Counted from the stretch's first letter, positions 26,147 to 35,485 are shown. The stretch is 64,000 nucleotides of DNA from Aquimarina mytili (GCF_016735115.1 NZ_JAERQJ010000008.1:124001-188000), one strand, 5' to 3'. A program made the numbers and translations. The notes: generated from the sequence alone by a model not told the origin.

Positions 26147-26582
26147 GCAAGAGTTACTTAATCAATGTAAAAATCACATAGATCAAAGGTTACAACGCAT
26201 TCAAAATACAATTACAGATATCCAGGAATCTCTTAACTCAGAAACCAAGAGTACGGCTGGCGATAAACATGAAACCGGGAGAGCTATGCTTCAGTTAGAA
26301 AGAGAAAAAGCCGGAAAACAACTTGCTGAGGTGCAAAAATTACAGTATATCGTTGGCAAAATTGATATTTCTTCTTCAGAGCCCGTTCGGTTGGGCAGTT
26401 TGGTTTCAACCTCTCAAGACAACTATTTTCTTAGTATTTCTGCAGGTAAAATTGATATCAACAATGAATCTTATTATGCCGTAGCTACGAATTCTCCTAT
26501 TGGTCAATTGCTACTAGGAAAGTCTAAAGATGATACAATCCAATTTAGGGGTAAACACATACATATCAAAACAGTACGTTAA
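26127..26582 (+). CDS. GreA/GreB-like small protein
   Basis: A 151-residue protein. An N-terminal helical hairpin rich in Gln and Glu (about 1-75, ending KQLAEVQKLQYI) and a C-terminal beta domain (VRLGSLVSTSQDNYFLSISAGKI ... SPIGQLLLGKSKDDTIQF; shown in part) reproduce the coiled-coil plus FKBP-like build of GreA/GreB. The usual acidic catalytic tip (DAxxE) is not obvious, though 'STAGDKHETGRA' sits at the hairpin tip. Flavobacterial relatives are often labelled 3-oxoacyl-ACP synthase, which the sequence does not support. The ATG overlaps the mtgA 3' end. Confidence 0.6.
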   Translation: MNIEDIKQELLNQCKNHIDQRLQRIQNTITDIQESLNSETKSTAGDKHETGRAMLQLEREKAGKQLAEVQKLQYIVGKIDISSSEPVRLGSLVSTSQDNYFLSISAGKIDINNESYYAVATNSPIGQLLLGKSKDDTIQFRGKHIHIKTVR

Positions 26583-26683
26583 CAATGATTTAAAAAATTA
26601 TTTTATATTTGCTAACGTTTTGTTAAAAAGCCTACTCATTAACAAAATATAAATCAGAATATAAATTTAAAATAAGTCCCTAA

Positions 26684-27769
26684 ATGAAAAAAGTAAATCT
26701 ACTATTTGCAAGCTTGTTTCTTGCCACTTTGTTTTTTACCTCTTGTAGCAGTGACGATGACGCTCCTACTCCTAACCTCGGAGGAGAAACCGACAACGAA
26801 ATCACAGTTGCCGACCTTGATACAGGAATACTTATCGACGGTAAAGGAACAGAAGTTAATCCAATTCAAGGAACACCCCCATCACCAACTGGAACTCTTA
26901 ATTTTGGCGTAGGTGAAAATAATCGAATAGGTATTTTAAATGATGGTTTCAACATTAAGTTTTCATCTACTGATGCAATAGAAGGAGCATATGTTCAATT
27001 TAGAGATGCAAATGGAAATGCATCAGAAAATTATTATAACATTCCTAAAGCGGCTTTTGATACCGATGGTGGTAACAGAAGTGCAAATGTTAACTCTTCA
27101 AATAAAAAAGCAAGAATATCTGCTAAAATGGTAGAAGAAAATACTTTTGAAATTGATGTAGACTTTTCAGAATCTTTAGAGCCTGGAGAATTTTGCTATG
27201 CAATATGTGTCTATGATGCGCAAGGAAATATCAGTGTAATTGAAGAAGTATGTGTAGAAATTAATGCATGGGGAGGGAACGATGCTCTTGTTGGAGAATG
27301 GATCTTTGACAGATATGAACCATCAGAAGATAATGAGTCGACGACAATAATATGTGATAATCAGCAAGAGTTACCTAATGTTCTATACAGGTTATTGATA
27401 AAAGATAACTGGACTTTTATGCTTAACCAAGATGGTACCTATGTAGAAACTTTTGACAGAGAGCAACGTGATCTTGATTTTCAGACCACTAGATTAAATT
27501 GCGAAGCTACTTATTACAGCGAAGCCACTACTACAAATGATAAATACTACGGAAACTGGGCGTTTAATTCAGAAAAAAAGACATTTACGGCAGTAGATTA
27601 TAAATACGAAAATTTAATAAACTCGACCGTAGAAAACTTTGAAGAAGGCGATATTTATTATGAAGGAGTGCAAATAGAAGTTACTTCTAATGAGTTAAAA
27701 ATCACTGAAACCTATGAGGACGCAAGTGGAGCAACACAATTGGAAACGGCTATTTTCAAAAGAAAATAA
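26684..27769 (+). CDS. Lipoprotein with C-terminal lipocalin-like domain
   Basis: A 361-residue protein. Signal peptide with lipobox FTS-C followed by SSDDD (the negatively charged surface-export-like signal of Bacteroidetes lipoproteins). Residues about 40-195 have beta-sandwich character; about 200-361 begin LVGEWIFDRYEPSEDN and continue with Trp/Tyr strands (NWTFMLNQDGTYVETF, YYGNWAFNSEKKTFTAVDY), as in DUF/lipocalin_4-type domains. Role unknown. Followed by a clear terminator. Confidence 0.6.
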   Translation: MKKVNLLFASLFLATLFFTSCSSDDDAPTPNLGGETDNEITVADLDTGILIDGKGTEVNPIQGTPPSPTGTLNFGVGENNRIGILNDGFNIKFSSTDAIEGAYVQFRDANGNASENYYNIPKAAFDTDGGNRSANVNSSNKKARISAKMVEENTFEIDVDFSESLEPGEFCYAICVYDAQGNISVIEEVCVEINAWGGNDALVGEWIFDRYEPSEDNESTTIICDNQQELPNVLYRLLIKDNWTFMLNQDGTYVETFDREQRDLDFQTTRLNCEATYYSEATTTNDKYYGNWAFNSEKKTFTAVDYKYENLINSTVENFEEGDIYYEGVQIEVTSNELKITETYEDASGATQLETAIFKRK

Positions 27770-27793
27770 TATATGTTCAACATAGGATAAAAT

Positions 27794-27823
27794 GGCTTTG
27801 GCTAATACCAAAGCCGTTTTTTT
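27794..27823 (+). terminator. Intrinsic terminator
   Basis: GGCTTTGG-CTAATA-CCAAAGCC followed by G and T7. Confidence 0.85.
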
Positions 27824-27911
27824 ATTGTATACTTTTTATCATCAAATTCTTGGATCTATAGCATACAAAAATGATTTTAAGTAAATTGCCAACTCATAAA
27901 TCATCTTTACC

Positions 27912-28847
27912 ATGCAAAAGTTTTTTGTACTAGTTCTTTTTGGGGTATTACTTTTTTCGTGTAAACCTTATCAAAACACAAAAATCCGAAAAAACCAGAT
28001 TACTTATGAGGATTTTAGAGGAGATCAGCGGTTATATCCAACCGATGGTGGTTTAGTAAAATATATTGATAAAGGAAAAGGGCCAGCTATCGTGTTACTG
28101 CATGGGGTGCCCACCTCTGGATGGTTATATCGCAAAATGATAGATCCTTTGGTTGATAGAGGATATCGGGTCATTGTTCCGGATATGTTGGGATATGGAT
28201 CTAGTGATTCTCCAGAAGGTTTTGAACTCTACAATGCAGAAAATCATGCCAAACGTTTGTTACAACTTATGGAAAGTTTGGGTATAGAGAAATGGTCTCA
28301 CGTCATGCATGATGCTGGAGGCTTATGGACATGGGAACTTATAAAGCAGAATCCAAATAAGATCGAAAAACTAATTGTGCTGAACACAATCATATATGAA
28401 GATGGGTTTTATCCTCCTGTACGAATGAAACCAGGAGGCATGGCAAAAACTGCAATGTGGGCCTATCGTAATGGTGTAACCACAAATACACTGTTAAAGA
28501 AATTATTCGAAGAAGGACTTAAAGAAAATACACTAAATGTTTTAGATGTGGAAGGGTATAAAACTCCTTTACTAGAAGGAAAAACAGATGCGATGTATTA
28601 CTTTTTTAGTCAAACATGTAATGAACTTCCTGATTACTCTGATGTTTTTAAAAATATAGATATTCCCGTTTCAGTGATATGGGGTATTCATGATACCATG
28701 CTACAATGGCCTCCTCAAGAAAATAGGGTGGCAAGAGCTTTAAAGATAAATCCAGAAGATATACATTTTGTAGATGAAAAACACTTTATACAAGAAACCA
28801 AAGCAAAAGAAATCTCATATAAAATTCTGGACTTTTTGAGTAAGTAA
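27912..28847 (+). CDS. Lipid-anchored alpha/beta hydrolase, epoxide hydrolase / haloalkane dehalogenase-like
   Basis: A 311-residue protein. The signal peptide ends at a lipobox (LLFS-C17), which is unusual for this fold. HGVP at 64-67 is the HGxP oxyanion-hole motif of epoxide hydrolases. The nucleophile elbow is MHDAGG with Asp134 rather than Ser, as in epoxide hydrolases and haloalkane dehalogenases (ester intermediate on Asp). An acid in the IHD segment near 258 and His291 (DEKHFIQE) complete a triad. Substrate unknown; membrane placement suggests periplasmic or surface detoxification. Confidence 0.75.
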   Translation: MQKFFVLVLFGVLLFSCKPYQNTKIRKNQITYEDFRGDQRLYPTDGGLVKYIDKGKGPAIVLLHGVPTSGWLYRKMIDPLVDRGYRVIVPDMLGYGSSDSPEGFELYNAENHAKRLLQLMESLGIEKWSHVMHDAGGLWTWELIKQNPNKIEKLIVLNTIIYEDGFYPPVRMKPGGMAKTAMWAYRNGVTTNTLLKKLFEEGLKENTLNVLDVEGYKTPLLEGKTDAMYYFFSQTCNELPDYSDVFKNIDIPVSVIWGIHDTMLQWPPQENRVARALKINPEDIHFVDEKHFIQETKAKEISYKILDFLSK

Positions 28848-28863
28848 TGGCTTTTAATTTCTT

Positions 28864-29217
28864 TTAATTAAGGCATACATCCTGAATCCAATGTTTAAGT
28901 TCTACCTTAAAAATAGTTTCATTTATCAATTCCTGAATCTGATAAAGTTCATCCTTACTAACCGCTAGGTCTATTTTATCTGATGGTGTTCTTAATAATA
29001 ATGACCTACAGTGTTGCGGGTCTTTACAATCTGCACAACATTGAGACTGTATTGTAAGGGTACAAGAATCAGAAAAATCCTTTAATTCGTTTAGGGTAAG
29101 TAGAAAACCAATGTCTCTAAAAACCAATTGAATCTTAGGCATCGAATTACATGTATCTCTTTTCCAAAAGAAGGATATACCAAACGTATTACTGTAAATT
29201 TTATCAATAGCATTCAT
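28864..29217 (-). CDS. Cys-rich hypothetical protein (117 residues)
   Basis: No signal peptide. The central segment has closely spaced cysteines (SQCCADCKDPQHCRSLLL), a possible metal site, followed by acidic helices (LYQIQELINETIF). I have seen similar short proteins annotated only as hypothetical in flavobacteria. It lies between the hydrolase and recJ on the opposite strand to the hydrolase. Confidence 0.55.
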   Translation of the reverse strand: MNAIDKIYSNTFGISFFWKRDTCNSMPKIQLVFRDIGFLLTLNELKDFSDSCTLTIQSQCCADCKDPQHCRSLLLRTPSDKIDLAVSKDELYQIQELINETIFKVELKHWIQDVCLN

Positions 29218-29277
29218 ATTGAGCTCATTTGAGAGTCAAAAATAAAACTATTTATAATAAATCTAAATAAAAATAAG

Positions 29278-30963
29278 TTAAATAATATCTTTCAACTTCA
29301 ATTGAAGGGATACAGTACCATTCCATTCATTTTCATCTATAGAATATACAGCCTTGAAGTATTGTTTATTCTTGATTACATCATGTTTAGGCCCTAGTCC
29401 AAAACCTATTGATCCAATTGTAGTATTATTTTTTTGTACTGCACATTTTAGGTGTTTCTCATCTGCACCTACACATTTTCCGTATCCGGTATCTGTTAAA
29501 CCTTCGGTCATAAAAACCGGTGACATATTACCTGGGCCAAAGGGAGCAAATTGTTTTAGGATACGAAAAAACTTTGGTGTTATCTGTTCCAATTCTATCT
29601 CAGTATCGACAGTAATTTCAGGAACAAGTAACTTCTTGTCGATTGTAGTAGATACTACTTCTTCAAATTTTTGTTTGAACACTTCATATTGCTCTTCTTT
29701 CAAGGTTAACCCCGCTGCATATTTATGCCCCCCAAATTGTTCTATGTATTCTGAACAGGCATCTAAAGCATTATACACATCAAAACCTTTGACTGATCGA
29801 GCAGATGCTGCCAATTTTTCTCCACTTCTTGTAAAAACCAATGTTGGGCGATAATAGGTTTCTGTTAATCTTGAAGCTACAATACCAATAACTCCTTTGT
29901 GCCAATTTTCTTGATATACAACAGTGGTATATCGTTCTTCTTCTTTATTATCTCGTATTTGCTCTAGAGCTTCTTCAGTTATACTTTTGTCTGCATCTTT
30001 TCTATCACTATTATATGTCTCAATTTCTGAAGCATAGCTCAGTGCGGTTTCAAAATTATCTTCTACCAACAGATTAACGGCATGGAGTCCATGTTTCATT
30101 CTTCCGGCAGCATTAATTCTAGGAGCAAGTATAAATACAACATCTGTAATCGTTAATATGCTCTTTTTGACTTGGGATAACATGGCTTTAAAACCTAATC
30201 TGGGGTTTTCATTAATAACTTGCAGTCCATAATACGCCAATACACGATTTTCGCCTGTTACAGGCACAATATCAGCTCCTATAGCCGTGGCTACTAAATC
30301 CAGATATGGTACCAGATCATCTATTGGTTGATTATTCTTACTGGCTAATCCTTGAATCAATTTAAACCCTACTCCGCAACCACATAATTCTTTATAAGGA
30401 TATTCACAATCTTCCCGTTTTGGATCTAAAACTGCAATAGCATTTGGTAGCTCGTCTCCTGGACGGTGATGATCACAAATAATAAAATCTATCCCTTTTG
30501 ATTTTGCGTATGTAACTTTTTCTATGGCTTTAATTCCACAATCCAGTGCAATAATAAGGCTGATATCATTATCATCGGCATAATCAATACCCGTATACGA
30601 AACTCCATACCCTTCATCATATCGATCAGGAATATAGGTAGCAATTTGTGAGGAATATGTTTTAAGATAAGAAGACATTAATGCCACAGAAGTAGTACCA
30701 TCTACATCATAATCTCCATACACCATAATGTTTTCGCCTTCAGAAATTGCCTTTTCTATACGAGACACTGCCTTATCCATATCTTTCATTAAAAAAGGAT
30801 CATGTAAATCATTTAAAGAAGGCCTAAAGAATTTTTTGGCCTGGTCATACGTCTCAATACCTCTTTGCACCAAAAGCTCGGCAATTACATGATCAACATT
30901 AAGTGATGTAGCTAACTGATTTATTGTTGTATTATTTGCTTTAGGTTTTAGTGTCCATCTCAT
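29278..30963 (-). CDS. recJ: Single-stranded-DNA-specific exonuclease RecJ
   Basis: A 561-residue protein from ATG 30963 (MRWTLKPK); an ATG 33 bases upstream is rejected because the family starts at MxWxxK. DHH phosphoesterase motifs: MVYGDYDVDGTTSVALM, IALDCGIKAIEKV and FIICDHHRPGDELP, then a DHHA1-type PRINAAGRMKHG segment and a C-terminal OB domain (FGPGNMSPVFMTEG). It degrades single-stranded DNA 5'-3' in recombination and mismatch repair. Full length. Confidence 0.95.
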   Translation of the reverse strand: MRWTLKPKANNTTINQLATSLNVDHVIAELLVQRGIETYDQAKKFFRPSLNDLHDPFLMKDMDKAVSRIEKAISEGENIMVYGDYDVDGTTSVALMSSYLKTYSSQIATYIPDRYDEGYGVSYTGIDYADDNDISLIIALDCGIKAIEKVTYAKSKGIDFIICDHHRPGDELPNAIAVLDPKREDCEYPYKELCGCGVGFKLIQGLASKNNQPIDDLVPYLDLVATAIGADIVPVTGENRVLAYYGLQVINENPRLGFKAMLSQVKKSILTITDVVFILAPRINAAGRMKHGLHAVNLLVEDNFETALSYASEIETYNSDRKDADKSITEEALEQIRDNKEEERYTTVVYQENWHKGVIGIVASRLTETYYRPTLVFTRSGEKLAASARSVKGFDVYNALDACSEYIEQFGGHKYAAGLTLKEEQYEVFKQKFEEVVSTTIDKKLLVPEITVDTEIELEQITPKFFRILKQFAPFGPGNMSPVFMTEGLTDTGYGKCVGADEKHLKCAVQKNNTTIGSIGFGLGPKHDVIKNKQYFKAVYSIDENEWNGTVSLQLKLKDII

Positions 30964-31092
30964 TCGTATACGATATTCCAATATTAAAAAATCCAAAGTA
31001 CAAAAAACATCAAGACCACTCTCGATTTGATATTAGTTTTGTATTTTGCTTAGCTAAAATTTCATGTTTAAACTCAAAAATTACACATACAC

Positions 31093-31683
31093 ATGCCATT
31101 AGTTACTCCATTATCAGCAGATCATGATCTTGAAACCAAAGAACTAGCAGAATTCTTTAATGAGACTTTAGGTTTTTGTCCAAATTCGGTACTCACTATG
31201 CAAAGAAGACCTGCAATTTCTAAAGCATTTATCAATCTTAATAAAGCAGTTATGGCTAATGAAGGTCGAGTAACTTCGGCTTTAAAGCGTATGATTGCAT
31301 GGGTAAGCAGTAATGCGACTGGATGCCGATATTGCCAGGCTCACGCGATTCGTGCAGCAGAACGATATGGTGCAGAACAAGAGCAATTAGATAATATATG
31401 GGAGTATAAAACACATCCTGCTTTTAGCGATGCAGAGCGTGCCGCGTTAGATTTTTCTCTTGCAGCATCAGTTATCCCTAATGCAGTTGACGAGACTATT
31501 AAAGAAGAGCTTTATAAGCACTGGAATGAGGGCGAAATTGTAGAAATGCTAGGGGTGATTTCTTTGTTTGGATATCTTAACAGATGGAATGATTCTATGG
31601 GTACAACCGTAGAAGAAGGTGCTATAGAATCGGGTGAACAGTATCTGGGCAAACACGGTTGGGAAAAAGGAAAACACGTTTAG
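31093..31683 (+). CDS. Carboxymuconolactone decarboxylase / AhpD-like protein
   Basis: A 196-residue protein. The AhpD core has the CxxCxxxH-like motif GCRYCQAHAIRAAE (Cys78, Cys81, His84), the redox/proton-relay site. Helical throughout; N-terminal KELAEFFNETLGF and FGYLNRWNDSMG near the end fit peroxidase-related CMD proteins. It likely acts in thiol peroxide defence. Monocistronic and convergent with the response regulator gene across a long stem-loop. Confidence 0.85.
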   Translation: MPLVTPLSADHDLETKELAEFFNETLGFCPNSVLTMQRRPAISKAFINLNKAVMANEGRVTSALKRMIAWVSSNATGCRYCQAHAIRAAERYGAEQEQLDNIWEYKTHPAFSDAERAALDFSLAASVIPNAVDETIKEELYKHWNEGEIVEMLGVISLFGYLNRWNDSMGTTVEEGAIESGEQYLGKHGWEKGKHV

Positions 31684-31706
31684 TTTTTTTACGTATAGAG
31701 CATAAA

Positions 31707-31748
31707 TATAAATCCTCACAGCTTTTTCAAAAGCTGTGAGGATTTATA
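31707..31748. terminator. Bidirectional intrinsic terminator
   Basis: A 20-base perfect inverted repeat (TATAAATCCTCACAGCTTTT and complement) with a minimal loop, between convergent genes. Confidence 0.85.
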
Positions 31749-31764
31749 TAATACCTAGATTGTA

Positions 31765-32418
31765 TCAAACCGAGATAATTTTCTCCTTTACAGCCTTGAT
31801 AATTAATCCAGCCGTATTTTTTACTCCTAACTTATCCATTAAGTTTTTTCGATGTCCCTCGATAGTTCTTACGCTTAAAAAAAGTTTCTCTGCTATTTCT
31901 GCTGTGGTCAATTCTTGAGTAACAAGTTCCAACACTTCTAATTCTCGAGAAGTCAGATGATAATTTTTACCTATTACAGGAGGTTTAGCCACCTTATGTT
32001 TCAACCCTTTTAACAATGCTTCAGACACGAAAGGATTAAAATAAAAACCTTTATCGTATACTGCTCTAATAGCTTCTTCTAACTCTACTTGATTTGTGTC
32101 CTTTAATAAATAGCCGTTTGCGCCTATTTCCATTAAATAAGAAATCATTCTTTCTTCTTTATGCATGGTTAAAATGATAATTTTAAGATCAGGATACATT
32201 TCTTGTAGTTTTAAAGTAGTATCCACCCCATTCATATCTTCCATTTCTAAATCCAGCAGGATAACATCAGGAACCTCTGTATTAAGTTTAGTTAATAAAT
32301 CCTTACCACTAACCGCCTCTAAAACCAATGAGATATTCGGCATTTTATTGAGTAGTGATTTTATTCCTTCTCTAAATAAATTATGGTCATCAATTAGCCC
32401 TAATTTTATAGTTTCCAT
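31765..32418 (-). CDS. NarL/FixJ-family response regulator
   Basis: A 217-residue protein. The receiver has acidic pocket Asp10-Asp11, phospho-acceptor Asp56 (ILLDLEME) and LTMHKEE for the conserved Thr/Lys side. A LuxR-type HTH lies at about 150-210 (LTSRELEVLELVTQ, then TTAEIAEKLFLSVRTIEGHR). It is 31 bases downstream of the sensor kinase gene, its cognate partner. Confidence 0.93.
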   Translation of the reverse strand: METIKLGLIDDHNLFREGIKSLLNKMPNISLVLEAVSGKDLLTKLNTEVPDVILLDLEMEDMNGVDTTLKLQEMYPDLKIIILTMHKEERMISYLMEIGANGYLLKDTNQVELEEAIRAVYDKGFYFNPFVSEALLKGLKHKVAKPPVIGKNYHLTSRELEVLELVTQELTTAEIAEKLFLSVRTIEGHRKNLMDKLGVKNTAGLIIKAVKEKIISV

Positions 32419-32449
32419 AATTAAGGTGTTTTATTTGTTACTGTTATTT

Positions 32450-33229
32450 CTATGGAATCTCAAGTTGTATTTTTATTCCAGAAACGCTTTCCAGAAAGAA
32501 TATTTTTCCGGACAGAATCGACAATCTGCTTTCTATATTTTTTAGGCCAATTCCCTTTTCATAATCCAATTTTTGTAGATCGATTCCTTTTCCATCATCT
32601 GCAAAAACTATGATTAACGTGTTGCCTTCATTTTTTAATTCAATATCAATTTTTGATGCATCTGCATGCTTTAAGGTATTCGTAATTAACTCTTGAATAA
32701 TACGATAGATATTAAGTTCTTTTGATTTAGTAATTGTTCTGGTAGTATTATTCTTAAAATGGACGCTAATCTTTCCTGCATCATTAATAGTTTGTGCCAA
32801 GCTATGTATTGCTTCAACTAATCCGAGTTTTTCTAATACAACAGGCCTTAAATCTTGTGATATGCTTCTTACATTATGAATCATATCATCTAAGAAGCTC
32901 CTCATTTTTTCAGTGATGTTTTGCAATTCATCAGAAGGGATTTCTGGTGTTATTTGCCCAAAATATAATTTGGTTGTCGTTAGCATAGCACCCACATCAT
33001 CATGCAGTTCTTTTGCAATTCTGTTTCTTTCTTCTTCTTGACTAGCGATTGATGTTTTTAAAAGCTCTTTTTGATAATCAGATTCAACTTGTTGATGTTT
33101 CTTTTGTTGCGCTAACAACCTACGCTGATATATAATAAAGAATATAATCACAGATAGAGATAGTAAAAAGATGACTACCATACCTATAATTACAATCTTT
33201 AGTGTAATAGCTTCTTCGGACTCACCCAT
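32450..33229 (-). CDS. Sensor histidine kinase (HisKA_3 type)
   Basis: A 259-residue protein from ATG 33229 (MGESEEAITL); a longer frame opens at 33286 inside the upstream gene. One N-terminal membrane helix (IVIIGMVVIFLLSLSVIIFF) and a short coiled coil precede the phosphorylation site in RIAKELHDDVGAML. The NarX/DesK-type HATPase domain has N-box ELITNTLKHA, GKGI and GIGLKNIESR. There is almost no periplasmic part, so the signal probably comes from the 7-helix partner encoded just upstream, with which it overlaps by 31 bases. Confidence 0.9.
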   Translation of the reverse strand: MGESEEAITLKIVIIGMVVIFLLSLSVIIFFIIYQRRLLAQQKKHQQVESDYQKELLKTSIASQEEERNRIAKELHDDVGAMLTTTKLYFGQITPEIPSDELQNITEKMRSFLDDMIHNVRSISQDLRPVVLEKLGLVEAIHSLAQTINDAGKISVHFKNNTTRTITKSKELNIYRIIQELITNTLKHADASKIDIELKNEGNTLIIVFADDGKGIDLQKLDYEKGIGLKNIESRLSILSGKIFFLESVSGIKIQLEIP

Positions 33230-33855
33230 ATAGCAACGGTATAAAAAACAATTAGTACAATGTTCACTATCGCATGAAGCCCCCATACCATATGACTTGC
33301 TTCAGTAATCCCTTTGAACAAATTATTATTGATAAAAAACAGTATTAAATTACTAGAAAAATAAATCAAAAACCCAGAATTGATCCAAAACATCGGGTTA
33401 GTCTCTAACGAAGCATATTTCACTTCCTTAAGTAAAGTATAGAAATAACTTAACGCCAAAAATATAACGAGTAACCCCAAAAGCGTGGTCACATTTGAAT
33501 TAAAGGCGAATAGATTTTGAAAAAATATTGTATTTAAGATGGCAAAAATTGTAAAGCCCACACATACAACATTAAAAAAATGCTTCGAAAATGTTCTAGA
33601 CAATACTGATTTATAAATGTTCGCAATCAATAAAAATTCTATAACCGCATAAACATGATACAGGGGTAGATTATTCTTTTTTTGGTACCAAAGTATATTC
33701 GAAATAAATTCTACTATAAAAACTGCTATGAGCAAGTATAATAGTTTCAACTGTACTTTGCTTAATGCCTTCAATTTAAATACAGCTAATACCACTGGTA
33801 TTACTATTATAAAAGATGAAATTAATCTTAAGGTATAAAATAGTTCTTTGCTCAT
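33199..33855 (-). CDS. Multi-helix membrane protein partnered with the histidine kinase
   Basis: A 218-residue protein with about seven hydrophobic helices and few charged loops (WYQKKNNLPLYHVYAVIEFLL, then MFWINSGFLIYFSSN). No transporter signature. The gene overlaps the kinase gene by 31 bases, so the two are translationally coupled. I infer that this is the sensor or a membrane platform for the kinase; similar proteins accompany LiaS-like kinases in Bacteroidetes. Confidence 0.7.
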   Translation of the reverse strand: MSKELFYTLRLISSFIIVIPVVLAVFKLKALSKVQLKLLYLLIAVFIVEFISNILWYQKKNNLPLYHVYAVIEFLLIANIYKSVLSRTFSKHFFNVVCVGFTIFAILNTIFFQNLFAFNSNVTTLLGLLVIFLALSYFYTLLKEVKYASLETNPMFWINSGFLIYFSSNLILFFINNNLFKGITEASHMVWGLHAIVNIVLIVFYTVAIWVSPKKLLH

Positions 33856-33872
33856 CTTTATTTAAATGTGTA

Positions 33873-34589
33873 TTATAGAGAACATGTTGGTGGACAAGGG
33901 CTTGAATACTCTGCATAAGTTTCATCATTGTTTAGTTCGGTTAATCGAACTCTTCCAAAACCGCTATCAAATAATCTCGGCTTAATCCCTAATACGGGAG
34001 TAAAAGAAATCATTTCCTTGTTCCCAAATTTATTCATATCTATACCTGGATATAATGTAATTGCTTGTATGTCTTCTTCTGAATCCTTTATAGTTTGAGC
34101 AATATCATCAAACTCAAAATATTCAACTCGAACTATTGATTCTGGATCACTTTGATCTTTTTTACCCCAACAATGAAAAAGATCATCTATTAAGTGTATC
34201 TCTGCATCATACCAATTCTTCCAGACCATTTCTTTAAAAATTTTGGGTACTGGAGAATCTCCAAAACGAGGATATTCTTCTGCAATAGGAGATAATTTAA
34301 ATGCCGTATCATCATTAACTAACAAATAAGGACAGCATGTAATCTTGTTTTTGTTTTTTTTCTCTACGGCCAGATAAATCTTAATAGTTTGAATTTTTTT
34401 TCTTATTTCATTAAAACCAACAACATCTAACATCTCAAAATGAACCAATCTATCATATTGTGCTGTCGTTTTATTAAAACAATGAAAATGCTGTGTTAAT
34501 TTTAACACATCTTCTTTGCACCATCGTTTTCTGTTCTTCTCAAAATCAGCTAACGCTACTTCTTTTTTTTGTGTGATTGCGTGTTCCAT
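33873..34589 (-). CDS. Hypothetical protein with Cys-Pro-Pro C-terminal tail
   Basis: A 238-residue soluble protein with no signal. Contains WCKEDVLKLTQHFHCFNKTT near 22-42 and NKITCCPYLLVND in the middle, and ends EYSSPCPPTCSL. The CPPTC end could bind metal or be a modification or export tag. No family recognised. Seventeen bases upstream of the 7-helix/kinase/regulator unit on the same strand, so possibly part of its operon. Confidence 0.5.
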   Translation of the reverse strand: MEHAITQKKEVALADFEKNRKRWCKEDVLKLTQHFHCFNKTTAQYDRLVHFEMLDVVGFNEIRKKIQTIKIYLAVEKKNKNKITCCPYLLVNDDTAFKLSPIAEEYPRFGDSPVPKIFKEMVWKNWYDAEIHLIDDLFHCWGKKDQSDPESIVRVEYFEFDDIAQTIKDSEEDIQAITLYPGIDMNKFGNKEMISFTPVLGIKPRLFDSGFGRVRLTELNNDETYAEYSSPCPPTCSL

Positions 34590-34786
34590 TAGTGTGTATT
34601 TAAAGGTTAATTATTGACTATTAAAGGTAACCAAAAAACACCTGTATAACTAACAACTAGGCAATTAACCAGTAATTACCAGTATCAAACCCGTATTTAC
34701 CACGTATCCAGTTTTGAGGCATGGATCATGCGTAATAAAACTGTAAAAAGAATAATATTATCAAAAAGCTACGAAAACCCTAATCA

Positions 34787-35485
34787 TCATTTTTTTAAAT
34801 AAAACCTATAGCTTTTATATAGTAGAATTACGGTAATCAAAAGAATTAATACTGCCCACATCCAATAAGTTCCGGGTAAATGGGCAGCAATCATTTGGGT
34901 ATCTGAATATTGAATTCTTCCATCTCTTTCAAACTGTTTTGTAAATAAATATCCAATTTGAAGGTAGGTACTTAGTACACATTGGGTTCCTAAAAACAAA
35001 AGGGTAAATGCTTCCAGTTTTCTTACTCTAAGAATCGCAATAAAAAACAATATGGCCGCAAATACACTTAAAATAATCAATGCCAATAATGCGTGTATCC
35101 ATAAACATAATGACAATACCATAATCACGATTAATAACCACAAGGTGATTTTAGATGTAATTCGGTTTTTGGCCGAAGCAATAAGTATCGCACCAGATAT
35201 TGCAGGTCCCAATAATCCTCCGGCAGAAGTAATTGCTCTGGCAATATGATAATCAAGATAACTAAAGGATACATTAGAATAAGCAACACCACCGCCATTG
35301 TCATAAATTTCTAAATAATAAAATTTTCCTCCCAGAAGTAAAGCTGTTAACCCATGCCCCATCTCATGAAACCAGGTACCCAATAATAAAAGTGGGTATT
35401 GTATGATTCCAAAATAAGGAAGTTGCCATAGTAAAAAGACAAGCAAACTTATTCCTATAATGGCTAATAGTGGTTTCTGTTTCAA
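34787..35485 (-). CDS. M50-family membrane metalloprotease-like protein
   Basis: A 232-residue protein with about six hydrophobic helices. HEMGHGLTALLLGG at about 40-53 has the HExxH zinc site in a membrane helix. The second ligand motif expected in site-2 proteases (NxxPxxxxDG) is not visible; a GLLGPAISGAILI segment is present instead, as in the short M50B-like (DUF) group. Catalysis is therefore plausible but not certain. Position alone gives no substrate. Confidence 0.65.
   Translation of the reverse strand: MKQKPLLAIIGISLLVFLLWQLPYFGIIQYPLLLLGTWFHEMGHGLTALLLGGKFYYLEIYDNGGGVAYSNVSFSYLDYHIARAITSAGGLLGPAISGAILIASAKNRITSKITLWLLIVIMVLSLCLWIHALLALIILSVFAAILFFIAILRVRKLEAFTLLFLGTQCVLSTYLQIGYLFTKQFERDGRIQYSDTQMIAAHLPGTYWMWAVLILLITVILLYKSYRFYLKK

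Noticed and set aside
26127..26582. Annotation as 3-oxoacyl-ACP synthase
   Set aside because: At 151 residues it lacks the thiolase-fold Cys-His-Asn/His triad; it looks Gre-like.
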